Below are positions 7,806 to 14,750 of a DNA stretch of 16,588 nt, piece after piece. How positions within the stretch are numbered: position 1 is the stretch's first letter; each line of letters begins with the position of its first letter. The position numbers and the translations under genes were made by a program. The notes under the pieces were generated by a model that saw only the letters and a list, made by a program, of their open reading frames with translations, was not told the origin of the DNA and did no database searches. The DNA comes from Gammaproteobacteria bacterium. Lineage in GTDB: Bacteria; Pseudomonadota; Gammaproteobacteria; Chromatiales; Chromatiaceae. The DNA is taken from assembly GCA_013041975.1 (NCBI GenBank), contig JABDQZ010000203.1, positions 1 to 16,588 of the forward strand, read 5' to 3'.

Positions 7806-8288
7806 CTCACGTAATGCCGTTAATCTATTCTGCTTTTCTGCAATTTTTCCATTGTATCTGTCTTCTATGGATACTATTTTTTCTTTATTTCTCTTATTTC
7901 TCAATTCGGCTTTTTTAATATTTTTTCCTGCTTTTTCTTCATTACGTAAGATTTTTTTACGGTAAACTGCGATTTCTTCTTCTCGTTTGTTGGTTAAAGA
8001 CTCAATGTCAGATTGAAGTCTCTTAATCTTTAAATCAATTGAACGCAACTTTGAACGTTTCTTGCTTTTTTCATATTCTTCTACATATCCGGGTTGGTTG
8101 TCGGTTGTGCTGCCAGAACTTATTGAGCTTGTATTGGTGGAATCTATTTCATGTATTACGGCACCGGAGCCACATGGGGTTTCAGTAAAGTAGGGATTAT
8201 TATGCTCATCTTTACATTCGTAAACCTGCATCGAAAAAAGAGGAGATGACAAGGTGATAGTTGCAGCGAAAAAAATTATTTTTCTCAT
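7785..8288 (-). CDS. Secreted DUF4124 domain protein with coiled coil
   Basis: The 167-residue protein has a signal peptide (MRKIIFFAATITLSSPLFS, cleavage near 19-20). A short DUF4124 module follows (about 21-45: VYECKDEHNNPYFTETPCGSG), with the usual Tyr-x-Cys start, a Phe-Thr/Ser-x-xPro-Cys end and its pair of cysteines (C25, C39). After a Ser/Thr-rich spacer (about 48-65), residues 70-165 are almost entirely charged Lys/Glu/Arg helix with a heptad-like pattern, hence a coiled coil. DUF4124 proteins are frequent periplasmic proteins of unknown function in proteobacteria. The gene is clearly more AT-rich and Lys/Ile-rich than its neighbours, which may reflect the coiled coil or a foreign origin. 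The start has GGA about 7 bases upstream. It sits alone between a convergent operon and the thioredoxin-HEAT gene. Confidence 0.8.
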   Translation of the reverse strand: MRKIIFFAATITLSSPLFSMQVYECKDEHNNPYFTETPCGSGAVIHEIDSTNTSSISSGSTTDNQPGYVEEYEKSKKRSKLRSIDLKIKRLQSDIESLTNKREEEIAVYRKKILRNEEKAGKNIKKAELRNKRNKEKIVSIEDRYNGKIAEKQNRLTALREEKEAIE

Positions 8289-8364
8289 ATCAATTCCATA
8301 TTTACTCTAGTTGTTAGTAATACTCTGAACACTCATTTTGTACAGCCGGTTTAGTCACCCAGCG

Positions 8365-8386
8365 AACCGTTAGTCGTTGAACGGTT
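8365..8386. repeat. Short inverted repeat downstream of thioredoxin-HEAT gene
   Basis: AACCGTT (8365-8371) and AACGGTT (8380-8386) are perfect inverted arms around an 8-base loop. Outer CACC/GGTG bases could extend the stem past a bulge. It lies about 100 bases beyond the stop of the thioredoxin-HEAT gene and about 80 bases upstream of the DUF4124 start. There is no T tract on either side, so a simple intrinsic terminator is not supported. The rest of 8289-8481 shows no convincing gene. Confidence 0.35.
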
Positions 8387-8481
8387 GGTGGTGTCATGAC
8401 AGAAACAGTCAATGCCGGTATTGGCGAAAACTTCACCACGGGGAAATGTCGCATCCAAACCCGGCCTGAAATACTTTTCAT

Positions 8482-9126
8482 TCAACTTAAGTCCTGCCTG
8501 ATTTCCTCCAGTGCTTCCATTGCTGTCTCCCTGACATCGTTAAACGTATCTTTGGCCAGTTTTTGAAGGCAGGGTACAGCTTCTTCAGTACCAGTCAGTC
8601 CCAGTACATGCGCTACATCGGTACGAACACTTTCAGAGTCATTTTCAGTTTGTGCGCACAGGGCAGGTATCAATGATTGCAGAGCGGGGCTGTTTTCGAA
8701 ATGTTCGAAGATAGCACTGATGGCAATTCGTGAGGTCAATGGCGTTTCCAGGTCACATAGCATGACCAGCAGATGGGATAATTTATCGATTTTTACATCC
8801 AGGTCGTTGATGACATCTTCAAGCTGACCCTGATCAAAGGCTTCATTAAAATAATGCGTCAGGCTGTCATTGTCTGCTTCATGCGTGAGCCATTTTGATA
8901 TTTCCGCTTCGGTAACTACGCCATTAAGCACGTGTTCACCAATCAGCAGGGTAGGTACTGAACGAATGTTATGCTTGGTTGCAGCGACTGGATCAACACC
9001 AATATTGATCATTTTCAGTTGAGATATTTTTCCATTTTTCAGCATGTCGGATAACAGCCGAATCATGCCGGGACAATGAGGGCAGCCGGGTGCTACAAAT
9101 AATTTAAGGGATGAATGGTTTGGCAT
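8482..9126 (-). CDS. Thioredoxin-fold protein (CPHC) fused to HEAT-like repeats
   Basis: A cytoplasmic protein of 214 residues with no signal peptide. The N-terminal ~80 residues have a thioredoxin/glutaredoxin-like fold: KLFVAPGCPHCPG places the redox motif CPHC at 15-18, and RSVPTLLIG provides the cis-proline (P58). After a helical linker, residues of about 105-213 form HEAT-like helical pairs, ending VRTDVAHVLGLTGTEEAVPC and DVRETAMEALEEI. CPHC is the active-site dipeptide of DsbA-type proteins, but the absence of export suggests a cytoplasmic thiol oxidoreductase that docks a partner through its HEAT repeats. The ATG at 9126 was chosen. An in-frame TTG at 9138 would add four residues, and GAAGG sits very close to the ATG, so the start is uncertain. 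It is downstream of the V-ATPase operon on the same strand but separated from it by the small secreted gene and a hairpin. Confidence 0.82.
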   Translation of the reverse strand: MPNHSSLKLFVAPGCPHCPGMIRLLSDMLKNGKISQLKMINIGVDPVAATKHNIRSVPTLLIGEHVLNGVVTEAEISKWLTHEADNDSLTHYFNEAFDQGQLEDVINDLDVKIDKLSHLLVMLCDLETPLTSRIAISAIFEHFENSPALQSLIPALCAQTENDSESVRTDVAHVLGLTGTEEAVPCLQKLAKDTFNDVRETAMEALEEIRQDLS

Positions 9127-9151
9127 GCCTTCAGTCAATATCCAGAAATTT

Positions 9152-9173
9152 CCCTCTCCCTGGCGGGAGAGGG
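9152..9173. repeat. REP-like perfect hairpin CCCTCTCCC-TGGC-GGGAGAGGG
   Basis: A 9-bp perfect GC-rich inverted repeat with a 4-base loop, 22 bases after the stop of the small secreted gene and 26 bases before the thioredoxin-HEAT start. The CCCTCTCCC/GGGAGAGGG arms resemble dispersed REP-type palindromes known from many proteobacteria. It could attenuate or process the minus-strand transcript. No strong T tract follows on the minus strand (GAAATTT), so it is not a classic intrinsic terminator. Confidence 0.6.
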
Positions 9174-9195
9174 TTAAATAGATATCGATTGTAGC

Positions 9196-9417
9196 TTATT
9201 TCCTGCCATCAAAAGGCACAATTGAGCAACTCAGATAAAAGTTGCTGTCCTTTTCCCTCGATAACTTATTCATCAGACGTTCACAACTATCCTGTGAAGC
9301 GGTAGGAATGGTCATTGCCGGTACGCTTTCACTCTCGGCAGGTATGTTAAGAAAAACGGTCTGTGCTGATAGAGCAGAACTGACCACCAGTAGTAAAGTC
9401 GCTAATAAAGTTTTCAT
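9196..9417 (-). CDS. Small secreted hypothetical protein
   Basis: A 73-residue protein not assigned to any family. It begins with a clear Sec signal peptide (MKTLLATLLLVVSSALSA, AxA-like cleavage after about residue 18). That leaves a mature peptide of about 55 residues with two cysteines (C45 and C64), which could form one disulfide in the periplasm. A good Shine-Dalgarno AAGAGGA lies about 9 bases before the ATG, supporting translation. It is 123 bases after the V-ATPase subunit D stop and is followed by a strong hairpin. The signal peptide and ribosome-binding site make it a likely real gene. An overlapping open frame on the other strand (9242-9463) has no such support. Confidence 0.65.
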   Translation of the reverse strand: MKTLLATLLLVVSSALSAQTVFLNIPAESESVPAMTIPTASQDSCERLMNKLSREKDSNFYLSCSIVPFDGRK

Positions 9418-9540
9418 CTCAAATATCCTCTTGATACTGCTTCTTGAAAGAAGAATTAAATAGTTGAGTAGAATTATAAGGAATTATTAATATAAGTCAA
9501 TACTAATATAGAATCTATTAATAGTATTCTAGCAGTCGAT
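9418..9540. other. AT-rich intergenic region after V-ATPase operon
   Basis: This 123-base gap between subunit D and the small secreted gene is strikingly AT-rich compared with the coding regions. It contains a weak hairpin, AATACTA (9499-9505) with TAGTATT (9522-9528), and a CTTCT/AGAAG stem (9440-9453). It is the likely place for transcription of the ATPase operon to end and for a promoter of the secreted gene, but no confident -35/-10 pair or U-tract terminator is visible. Confidence 0.4.
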
Positions 9541-10152
9541 TTATTGCTCCAATAACACCTTGATTTGGAACAGGGTGTTGCGTTCTTCTTCTTCAAGGCT
9601 GTCACGAATAAACTTGATAGTGCGCTCAAATCGTGGAATTACATTATATTTCAATGCATTAACGCGTTTTTGTGTTTTGCGTTGTTCCTCCAGCAAGCGC
9701 CTGAGTGCAGTTTCTACTTCAGATAAAAGCGCCATTTTTTCGGCCATTTCAGTCAGTTTCAGGCGAGTTTCATCCAGGCTGGCATCGGTGCCGAGAATGC
9801 CTACAGGCTGAAGAGGCAGCTTTTTTATCGTCACTGAAGGGTACTGAACACCCATGTTACGGCGAGGGAGGATCGAACCTTCAACACCAGGGGGCATACC
9901 CAGGGCAAGCTGTCGGATACGTGAGCTACCCATGCGCATCTGGGTGATACTGAGTGAGTCATAGGCCGTTTTAAGTGAATGCTGCGCCTTATGTTTCATG
10001 GCCTTGTATTCAGCCAGTTTTTCGTAAACCAGCCTGGTAAGCAGTTCACGCTTGCGTTCCAGTAGACGGTAACCCTCATAGAGAAAGGCTACCCGGCTCT
10101 GCATTTCCAGCAGGGCAGATTTCGTTGGCGGTATGTTCAGCCGGTCCTCCAT
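9541..10152 (-). CDS. atpD: A/V-type ATPase subunit D (central stalk)
   Basis: This 203-residue subunit forms the rotating coiled-coil shaft inside the A3B3 headpiece. The family pattern is clear: an N-terminal NIPPTKSALLEMQSRVAFLYEGYRLL-like helix (split around TKS), with long helices at both ends and a C-terminal ALKYNVIPRFERTIKFIRD segment characteristic of subunit D. Its length matches the family (about 200-210). The ATG at 10152 overlaps the subunit B stop by one base (TAATG), consistent with translational coupling. It is the last gene of the ATPase operon. The symbol follows bacterial V-type usage (also ntpD/vatD) and is not the F-type beta subunit. Confidence 0.95.
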   Translation of the reverse strand: MEDRLNIPPTKSALLEMQSRVAFLYEGYRLLERKRELLTRLVYEKLAEYKAMKHKAQHSLKTAYDSLSITQMRMGSSRIRQLALGMPPGVEGSILPRRNMGVQYPSVTIKKLPLQPVGILGTDASLDETRLKLTEMAEKMALLSEVETALRRLLEEQRKTQKRVNALKYNVIPRFERTIKFIRDSLEEEERNTLFQIKVLLEQ

Positions 10153-11537
10153 TAGCGACTTTCATCCCAGCTATGGTATTTCTGTATTTCAGCTTCGCTG
10201 ACACGTGTTAAAGCTTCAGGAGGTAGTAATGAAAGCAGTTCCCAGGCCAGGTCGAGTGTTTCGATGATGCTGCGTTCATCTTCTGCATCCTGCCGCACAA
10301 AACGATCTTCGAAAGCTTCAGCGAAAGCCAGGAAGCGTCGGTCACGTTGTGACAGTTCTTCAGCACCAATGATAGAGGCAAGATTACGGGCTTCCAGCGC
10401 ACGTGTATAGGAAGCATATAACTGACTGGCTACATGCGGATGATCTTCGCGTGTGTATTCTTTGCCGATACCATCTTTCATCAGACGGGAAAGCGAAGGC
10501 GGTACATTTACGGGGGGATATACTGACTTGCTGTGCAGTTCCCGACTCATTACGATCTGGCCTTCAGTGATATAGCCGGTCAGATCTGGTATCGGGTGGG
10601 TAATGTCATCACTGGGCATCGACAGAATCGGGATCATGGTAATTGAACCGTGACGGTTTTTTACACGCCCGGCACGTTCATAGATCTCGGCCAGGTCAGA
10701 ATACAGGTAACCGGGATAACCTTTACGTGAAGGAACATCCCCTTTTTCTGTGGCAATTTCACGCAGGGCTTCAGCATAATTCGTCATGTCAGTGATAACC
10801 ACCAGTACATGATGATCAAGGTCATAAGCCAGGTATTCTGCGGCCGTTAAAGCAGTGCGAGGCAGAATAAGCCTTTCCATCGGTGGGTCGTTCGCCAGGT
10901 TGGTAAACATCACCACGTTTCTTAATACCCCGCTGGATTCAAACTCGGTTTCAAAGAAACGTGCGTCAGAATGTGAGACGCCCATGGCAGCAAACACGAT
11001 AACGAAGTTGGATGATTCATCTGGCAGCTTTGCCTGACGAACAATCTGCGCTGCAATACGGTTGTGCGGTAAACCTGACCCTGAAAACACTGGAAGTTTC
11101 TGTCCACGAACCAGTGAGTTCAAACCATCAATACTGGAAATGCCTGTTTGAATAAATTCGCGGGGATAGGCACGTGCTGCCGGATTAATCGGAGAACCAT
11201 TAACATTACGTACCAGGCTGGAAACAATGGGGGGACGATTATCACGTGGCTCACCAATACCATTGAAATTTCTTCCCAGCATATCGGGAGACAGTGCCAG
11301 TTCAAATGGCTCATCCAGATAACGTATCCAGGTATTTTCCAGGTCAATATGCTCGGTTGATTCAAACACCTGAACGAGGATCATTTTGTCGGAAGTCTTG
11401 ATCACCTGGCCATTACGAATATTGCCATCGATATCACGGATGGCAACACGCTCACCCAGTGCAGCATCGGTTCCACCCTTTAAAAACAGTAGTGAGCCAC
11501 GTGCCGCTGTTACATGTTTGTATTCAATCTGTTTCAT
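10152..11537 (-). CDS. atpB: A/V-type ATPase subunit B (non-catalytic regulatory subunit)
   Basis: The 461-residue non-catalytic partner of subunit A in the peripheral A3B3 hexamer. It has the beta-barrel N-terminus and a nucleotide-fold centre in which the Walker A is replaced by SGSGLPHNRIAAQI (152-165), the usual B-subunit signature. ITDMTNYAEALREI, the GYPGYLYSDLA region and GSITMIPILSMPSDD-type segments also match the family. Length is normal. Its ATG at 11537 overlaps the subunit A stop by four bases (ATGA), and its TAA overlaps the subunit D start. The same gene is called ntpB or vatB. No damage or unusual residues were seen. Confidence 0.96.
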   Translation of the reverse strand: MKQIEYKHVTAARGSLLFLKGGTDAALGERVAIRDIDGNIRNGQVIKTSDKMILVQVFESTEHIDLENTWIRYLDEPFELALSPDMLGRNFNGIGEPRDNRPPIVSSLVRNVNGSPINPAARAYPREFIQTGISSIDGLNSLVRGQKLPVFSGSGLPHNRIAAQIVRQAKLPDESSNFVIVFAAMGVSHSDARFFETEFESSGVLRNVVMFTNLANDPPMERLILPRTALTAAEYLAYDLDHHVLVVITDMTNYAEALREIATEKGDVPSRKGYPGYLYSDLAEIYERAGRVKNRHGSITMIPILSMPSDDITHPIPDLTGYITEGQIVMSRELHSKSVYPPVNVPPSLSRLMKDGIGKEYTREDHPHVASQLYASYTRALEARNLASIIGAEELSQRDRRFLAFAEAFEDRFVRQDAEDERSIIETLDLAWELLSLLPPEALTRVSEAEIQKYHSWDESR

Positions 11538-13315
11538 GCGTTGGTTTCCTTCGTACCGGCGTATTCTGCACGCATATAATCCAGATGTTTGAATAGTTCA
11601 CTGGCAAAGCTGTCCAGTTCCTCAAGTTGATCATTGGCTATCGACGACTTGAGTCGACGTATCTTGCCGTTTTCTGGTAACTCGGCGAGTTGTTCAACAG
11701 GCATTCCTAGTTTGATCAGTTCATTGCCGGTTTCATAGAATTTCAAAATCAGGTCCATCAAACGGAACTGTTTTTCCGGTGAGCAATAACTGTCGGTTTC
11801 ATCCAGGGCGCTTTGTTGTAACAGACCTTCCTTGATAATACCGGCACTTTCAAGTGTCCAGCGTTGTGCTGAAGACAGGGCTTCAGGTCCTACAAGGTTG
11901 ACGATACGTTCCAGTTCATCAGCCTGTGTTAACAGTGTCAGCGCCTGTTGGCGATGCGAACTCCATTTGGGATTGACATTTTCTGCCCACCAGTCACGTG
12001 CGCGAGCTTCATAATCGGAGAAACTTTCAATCCATGATACTGCCGGGTAGTGGCGGGCATCGGCCAGGGGTTTGGATAATGCCCAGAAGGTACGTATGAT
12101 TTCTTTAGTGTGACTGGTCACCGGTTCTGAAAAATCACCGCCAGGAGGAGAGACTGCACCAATCAGGGTGACTGAGCCCATATTCTCAGCCAGCGTGTTA
12201 ACGCTTCCGGCGCGTTCATAGAATGCGGCCAGCCTTGAAGCCAGGTAGGCCGGGTAGCCTTCTTCAACCGGCATCTGACCAAGACGGCCTGCTACTTCAC
12301 GTAATGCTTCTGCCCATCGACTGGTCGAATCGGCCACCATCACCACATCATACCCCTGGTCGCGATAGTACTCAGCCATGGTGACGCCAACATAAATACT
12401 GGCTTCGCGAGCGACCACTGGCATGTTGGACGTATTAGCAACAAGGAAGGTTCTTTCCATTAATGATCGGCCGGTGTACGGGTCAGTCAATTGAGGAAAG
12501 GTTTCCAGGATATCAACCAGTTCGTTACCGCGTTCACCACAACCTACATACAAAACTATGTCGGCATTAGCCCAGCGTGCAATCTGTTGCTGTACCATGG
12601 TTTTACCGGCACCAAATGGACCGGGTACTGCAGCCTTGCCGCCTTTTAATAATGGAAAGAAGGTATCCAGAATACGTTGGCCTGTCAGCAAGGGTTGTGC
12701 TGACGAGGTGCGTGACTGGAAAGGGCGCGGTGTCCGCACTGGCCAGTCGTGATACATCCTAAGATCAACGAGTTTATTGTTCCTGTCTTTAATGCGCACG
12801 ATGATTTCTTCAACGGTGTAATCTCCCTCACCGGCATGTTCGACAATTTCACCTTGCTTACCGGGGGGGACCAGTACACGGTGAGTAATCGTAGGAGTTT
12901 CCTGTACAGTTCCCATTATGGTGCCTTGTGTGACGATTTGGCCCACCTCCAGATTATCAGCTGGAACAAAATGCCATTTTTTTTCACGATCCAGTGAATT
13001 GACTGTCAGGCCACGGGCAATGGTTTCCCCACTCATTTCAAGAATTTTATTGAGTGGCCTTTGAACACCATCAAAGATTTGCCCTAGCATACCGGGGCCA
13101 AGTTCTACCGAGAGCGGCTTGCCAAGGCCTTCGACCTCTTCACCGGGATGTAATGATTCTGTGGTCTCATAAACCTGTACCAGCGCCCGGTTCTCAAACA
13201 GGCTGATGACTTCTCCAACCAGACCAAGCTTGCCAATACGCACCTGTTCGCCGTTACGGATATTATTTTGCTGGATGGTAACCAGTGGACCATTGACTTC
13301 CATGACCTTACCCAT
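11534..13315 (-). CDS. atpA: A/V-type ATPase subunit A (catalytic)
   Basis: A 593-residue catalytic subunit that hydrolyses or makes ATP at the A/B interface. The P-loop is GPFGAGKT (232-239), followed by GCGERGNELVDIL with the catalytic glutamate in GER (E261). VMVADSTSRWAEALREV and the GYPAYLASRLAAFYERAG motif are also present. The non-homologous insertion typical of A/V subunits lies before the P-loop (about 110-190: VPPGKQGEIVEHAGEGDYTV). Length fits the family (about 580-600). The start at 13315 overlaps the subunit E end by eight bases, and the TGA overlaps the subunit B ATG. The context of I, K, F, E, B and D rules out the related F-type and flagellar ATPases. Confidence 0.97.
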   Translation of the reverse strand: MGKVMEVNGPLVTIQQNNIRNGEQVRIGKLGLVGEVISLFENRALVQVYETTESLHPGEEVEGLGKPLSVELGPGMLGQIFDGVQRPLNKILEMSGETIARGLTVNSLDREKKWHFVPADNLEVGQIVTQGTIMGTVQETPTITHRVLVPPGKQGEIVEHAGEGDYTVEEIIVRIKDRNNKLVDLRMYHDWPVRTPRPFQSRTSSAQPLLTGQRILDTFFPLLKGGKAAVPGPFGAGKTMVQQQIARWANADIVLYVGCGERGNELVDILETFPQLTDPYTGRSLMERTFLVANTSNMPVVAREASIYVGVTMAEYYRDQGYDVVMVADSTSRWAEALREVAGRLGQMPVEEGYPAYLASRLAAFYERAGSVNTLAENMGSVTLIGAVSPPGGDFSEPVTSHTKEIIRTFWALSKPLADARHYPAVSWIESFSDYEARARDWWAENVNPKWSSHRQQALTLLTQADELERIVNLVGPEALSSAQRWTLESAGIIKEGLLQQSALDETDSYCSPEKQFRLMDLILKFYETGNELIKLGMPVEQLAELPENGKIRRLKSSIANDQLEELDSFASELFKHLDYMRAEYAGTKETNA

Positions 13316-13958
13316 GAGAAATCACTCCTGTTCCGGATACCGAGGCAAACAGTCGTTCAAAAATAATCTTCTGTAATTCTTTTTCCTGTCGTGATACCAG
13401 GCCTTCAAAGGTGTTATCAACCATCACAGTGCCATCAGCTGAAAGCAGTCTCACGCCGCCATGACTGTCTGTGGTTTCATCCGATAAGGTGATAGTAAAG
13501 CGGGTAGCTTCACTGGTGATGTTTTTCCACTGGGCAGAAAAGTTTTTGTGGTCTGGCTTGTTGAGAAAGGCTGTCATCTGTTCTTGTGCAATCAGTTCAC
13601 TGGCCTGTTTTAACAGCTTGATAAATACTGCACGATACTGTGTTTTGTCTTGTGGAAGGCCGGCGAGGTAACCGTTCAGTCTTTCCATCACTACCAGAAC
13701 CATGCCCCAGCGGTTGCGATCCATTTCAGCCTGCATATGAATTTCACTGGCCTGTACAGTTCGCAGGAATTCGCGTTCGGCCAGTACCTTGGCGGTGAGT
13801 AGTTCTTTCTGTTCCATGAGCTGAATCTTTTCACGCGCATCCTGCATGATATTCTGACGGGAAATATTACCCTGGGCAATATGTTCATTTGCCAGTTTAC
13901 GGGCGCGCTCCAGCATGGCCTGTTTTAACATGGAAACTTGATCAGTCTGATTATTCAT
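13308..13958 (-). CDS. atpE: A/V-type ATPase subunit E (peripheral stalk)
   Basis: A 216-residue peripheral-stalk subunit. The first half is a long charged helix (MLKQAMLERARKLANEH through QKELLTAKVLAEREF); the C-terminal half is the globular domain that contacts the headpiece, ending with GGVRLLSADGTVMVDNTFEGL, the GG-containing region typical of subunit E. ATG 13958 was chosen. It overlaps the end of subunit F by eight bases, with a weak GGA upstream. An in-frame TTG at 13985 would lengthen the protein by nine residues but would lie deeper inside subunit F. Sequence conservation in E is low, so the assignment rests on position in the operon together with the fold pattern. No separate subunit G/H (the usual heterodimer partner) is seen in the window. 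Confidence 0.85.
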   Translation of the reverse strand: MNNQTDQVSMLKQAMLERARKLANEHIAQGNISRQNIMQDAREKIQLMEQKELLTAKVLAEREFLRTVQASEIHMQAEMDRNRWGMVLVVMERLNGYLAGLPQDKTQYRAVFIKLLKQASELIAQEQMTAFLNKPDHKNFSAQWKNITSEATRFTITLSDETTDSHGGVRLLSADGTVMVDNTFEGLVSRQEKELQKIIFERLFASVSGTGVISHG

Positions 13959-14274
13959 GAGAGTTTTCCAGAGCTGAAGCTCCAATGGTTTTATTGATCA
14001 GCAAGTCGATTGAAGCTTGTCGATTTTCCGGTTCTTGCAGGGAAGGGACTTCACTGATGAGAATAGAGCCGCCTTCACTGCGAATCTGTTTGAGTATGGG
14101 AATATCGTGATCAAGCATGTCCTGCTGCAGATAGATCAAGGTGCGTTCCTGGGAGGAAACGATTGACACCAGCATCGCTTCAAGCGCTGTTCTGTCCAGG
14201 TCGACATGGGTTTCAATGCCCAGCAGGGCGAAACCGTCCATCAGTGCCTGGCTGCCGACTGCAATGATGCGCAT
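13951..14274 (-). CDS. atpF: A/V-type ATPase subunit F
   Basis: A 107-residue Rossmann-like subunit of the central stalk that binds subunit D. The N-terminus MRIIAVGSQALMDGFALLGI shows the family's short beta strand followed by a glycine-rich turn, and ISEVPSLQEPEN near residues 73-84 fits the middle strand region. Size is typical. The ATG at 14274 lies two bases after the subunit K stop, and the 3' end overlaps subunit E. There is no obvious Shine-Dalgarno of its own, so translation probably depends on ribosomes finishing subunit K. Confidence 0.85.
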   Translation of the reverse strand: MRIIAVGSQALMDGFALLGIETHVDLDRTALEAMLVSIVSSQERTLIYLQQDMLDHDIPILKQIRSEGGSILISEVPSLQEPENRQASIDLLINKTIGASALENSHE

Positions 14275-14276
14275 GA

Positions 14277-14723
14277 TCAGATTTTACCCAGCAGCAGAAT
14301 GGACATGACCAGACCGTAAATGGCAATACCTTCAGCAAGTCCCAGGTAAATCAATGTACGGCCGAACATTTCTGGTTTTTCGGTAATGACGGCCAGTGAA
14401 GCAGCACCAACCGAACTAACTGCAATACCAGCACCGATGGTGGCAAGGCCGGTTGGCAGTCCAATACCCAGCAGGGCCAGTCCCAGACCGGTACTGATTT
14501 CCTTGGTGACTTCACTCGCTTCAACAGCAGCCATGACATCCTCTATACCCATGAACATCATTACAGCCAGGCCGCCGCTAAACAGCAAAAGGTTGAGACC
14601 AAGACCTCGCTTGATATGTACCTTGTTGTGAGCTGTAAGCGTCCGGGGTCTGAATTCCAGGTAAAGACCTGTCAAGATAAGCAGCAGGATGCTGGCAGTT
14701 AATAAAATGAGTATGGTGTACAT
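14277..14723 (-). CDS. atpK: A/V-type ATPase proteolipid subunit K (c-ring) with N-terminal extension
   Basis: This 148-residue membrane subunit forms the rotor ring. The C-terminal hairpin carries GLGLALLGIGLPTGLATIGAG (split near 90) and LGLAEGIAIYGLVMSILLLG, with the ion-carrying glutamate E131 in the last helix. Upstream is an extra segment with two hydrophobic helices (about 4-21 and 42-59), joined by a basic loop (RPRTLTAHNKVHIKRG). The second ends in MAAVEA, resembling a signal-peptide cleavage region. Neither extra helix contains an acidic residue in the membrane, so there is one ion site per protein. A good GGAG ribosome-binding site lies 8 bases before the ATG, the only clear one inside this operon. 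Twenty-seven bases separate it from subunit I. Confidence 0.93.
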   Translation of the reverse strand: MYTILILLTASILLLILTGLYLEFRPRTLTAHNKVHIKRGLGLNLLLFSGGLAVMMFMGIEDVMAAVEASEVTKEISTGLGLALLGIGLPTGLATIGAGIAVSSVGAASLAVITEKPEMFGRTLIYLGLAEGIAIYGLVMSILLLGKI

Positions 14724-14750
14724 ATTATTTCTCCACAGGTTTTGTATCAG

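Noticed and set aside
8345..8481. Short minus-strand frames (one reading LNEKYFRPGLDATFPRG) between the DUF4124 and thioredoxin-HEAT genes
   Set aside because: They look partly protein-like but have no ribosome-binding site, convincing start or recognised family. A gene remnant is possible but unsupported.
9242..9463. 73-residue plus-strand frame overlapping the small secreted gene
   Set aside because: No ribosome-binding site or signal peptide; the opposite-strand frame has both.
11534..13315. Subunit A as an F-type beta or flagellar FliI ATPase
   Set aside because: The length, the pre-P-loop insertion and the neighbouring I, K, E, F, B and D genes fit only the A/V type.
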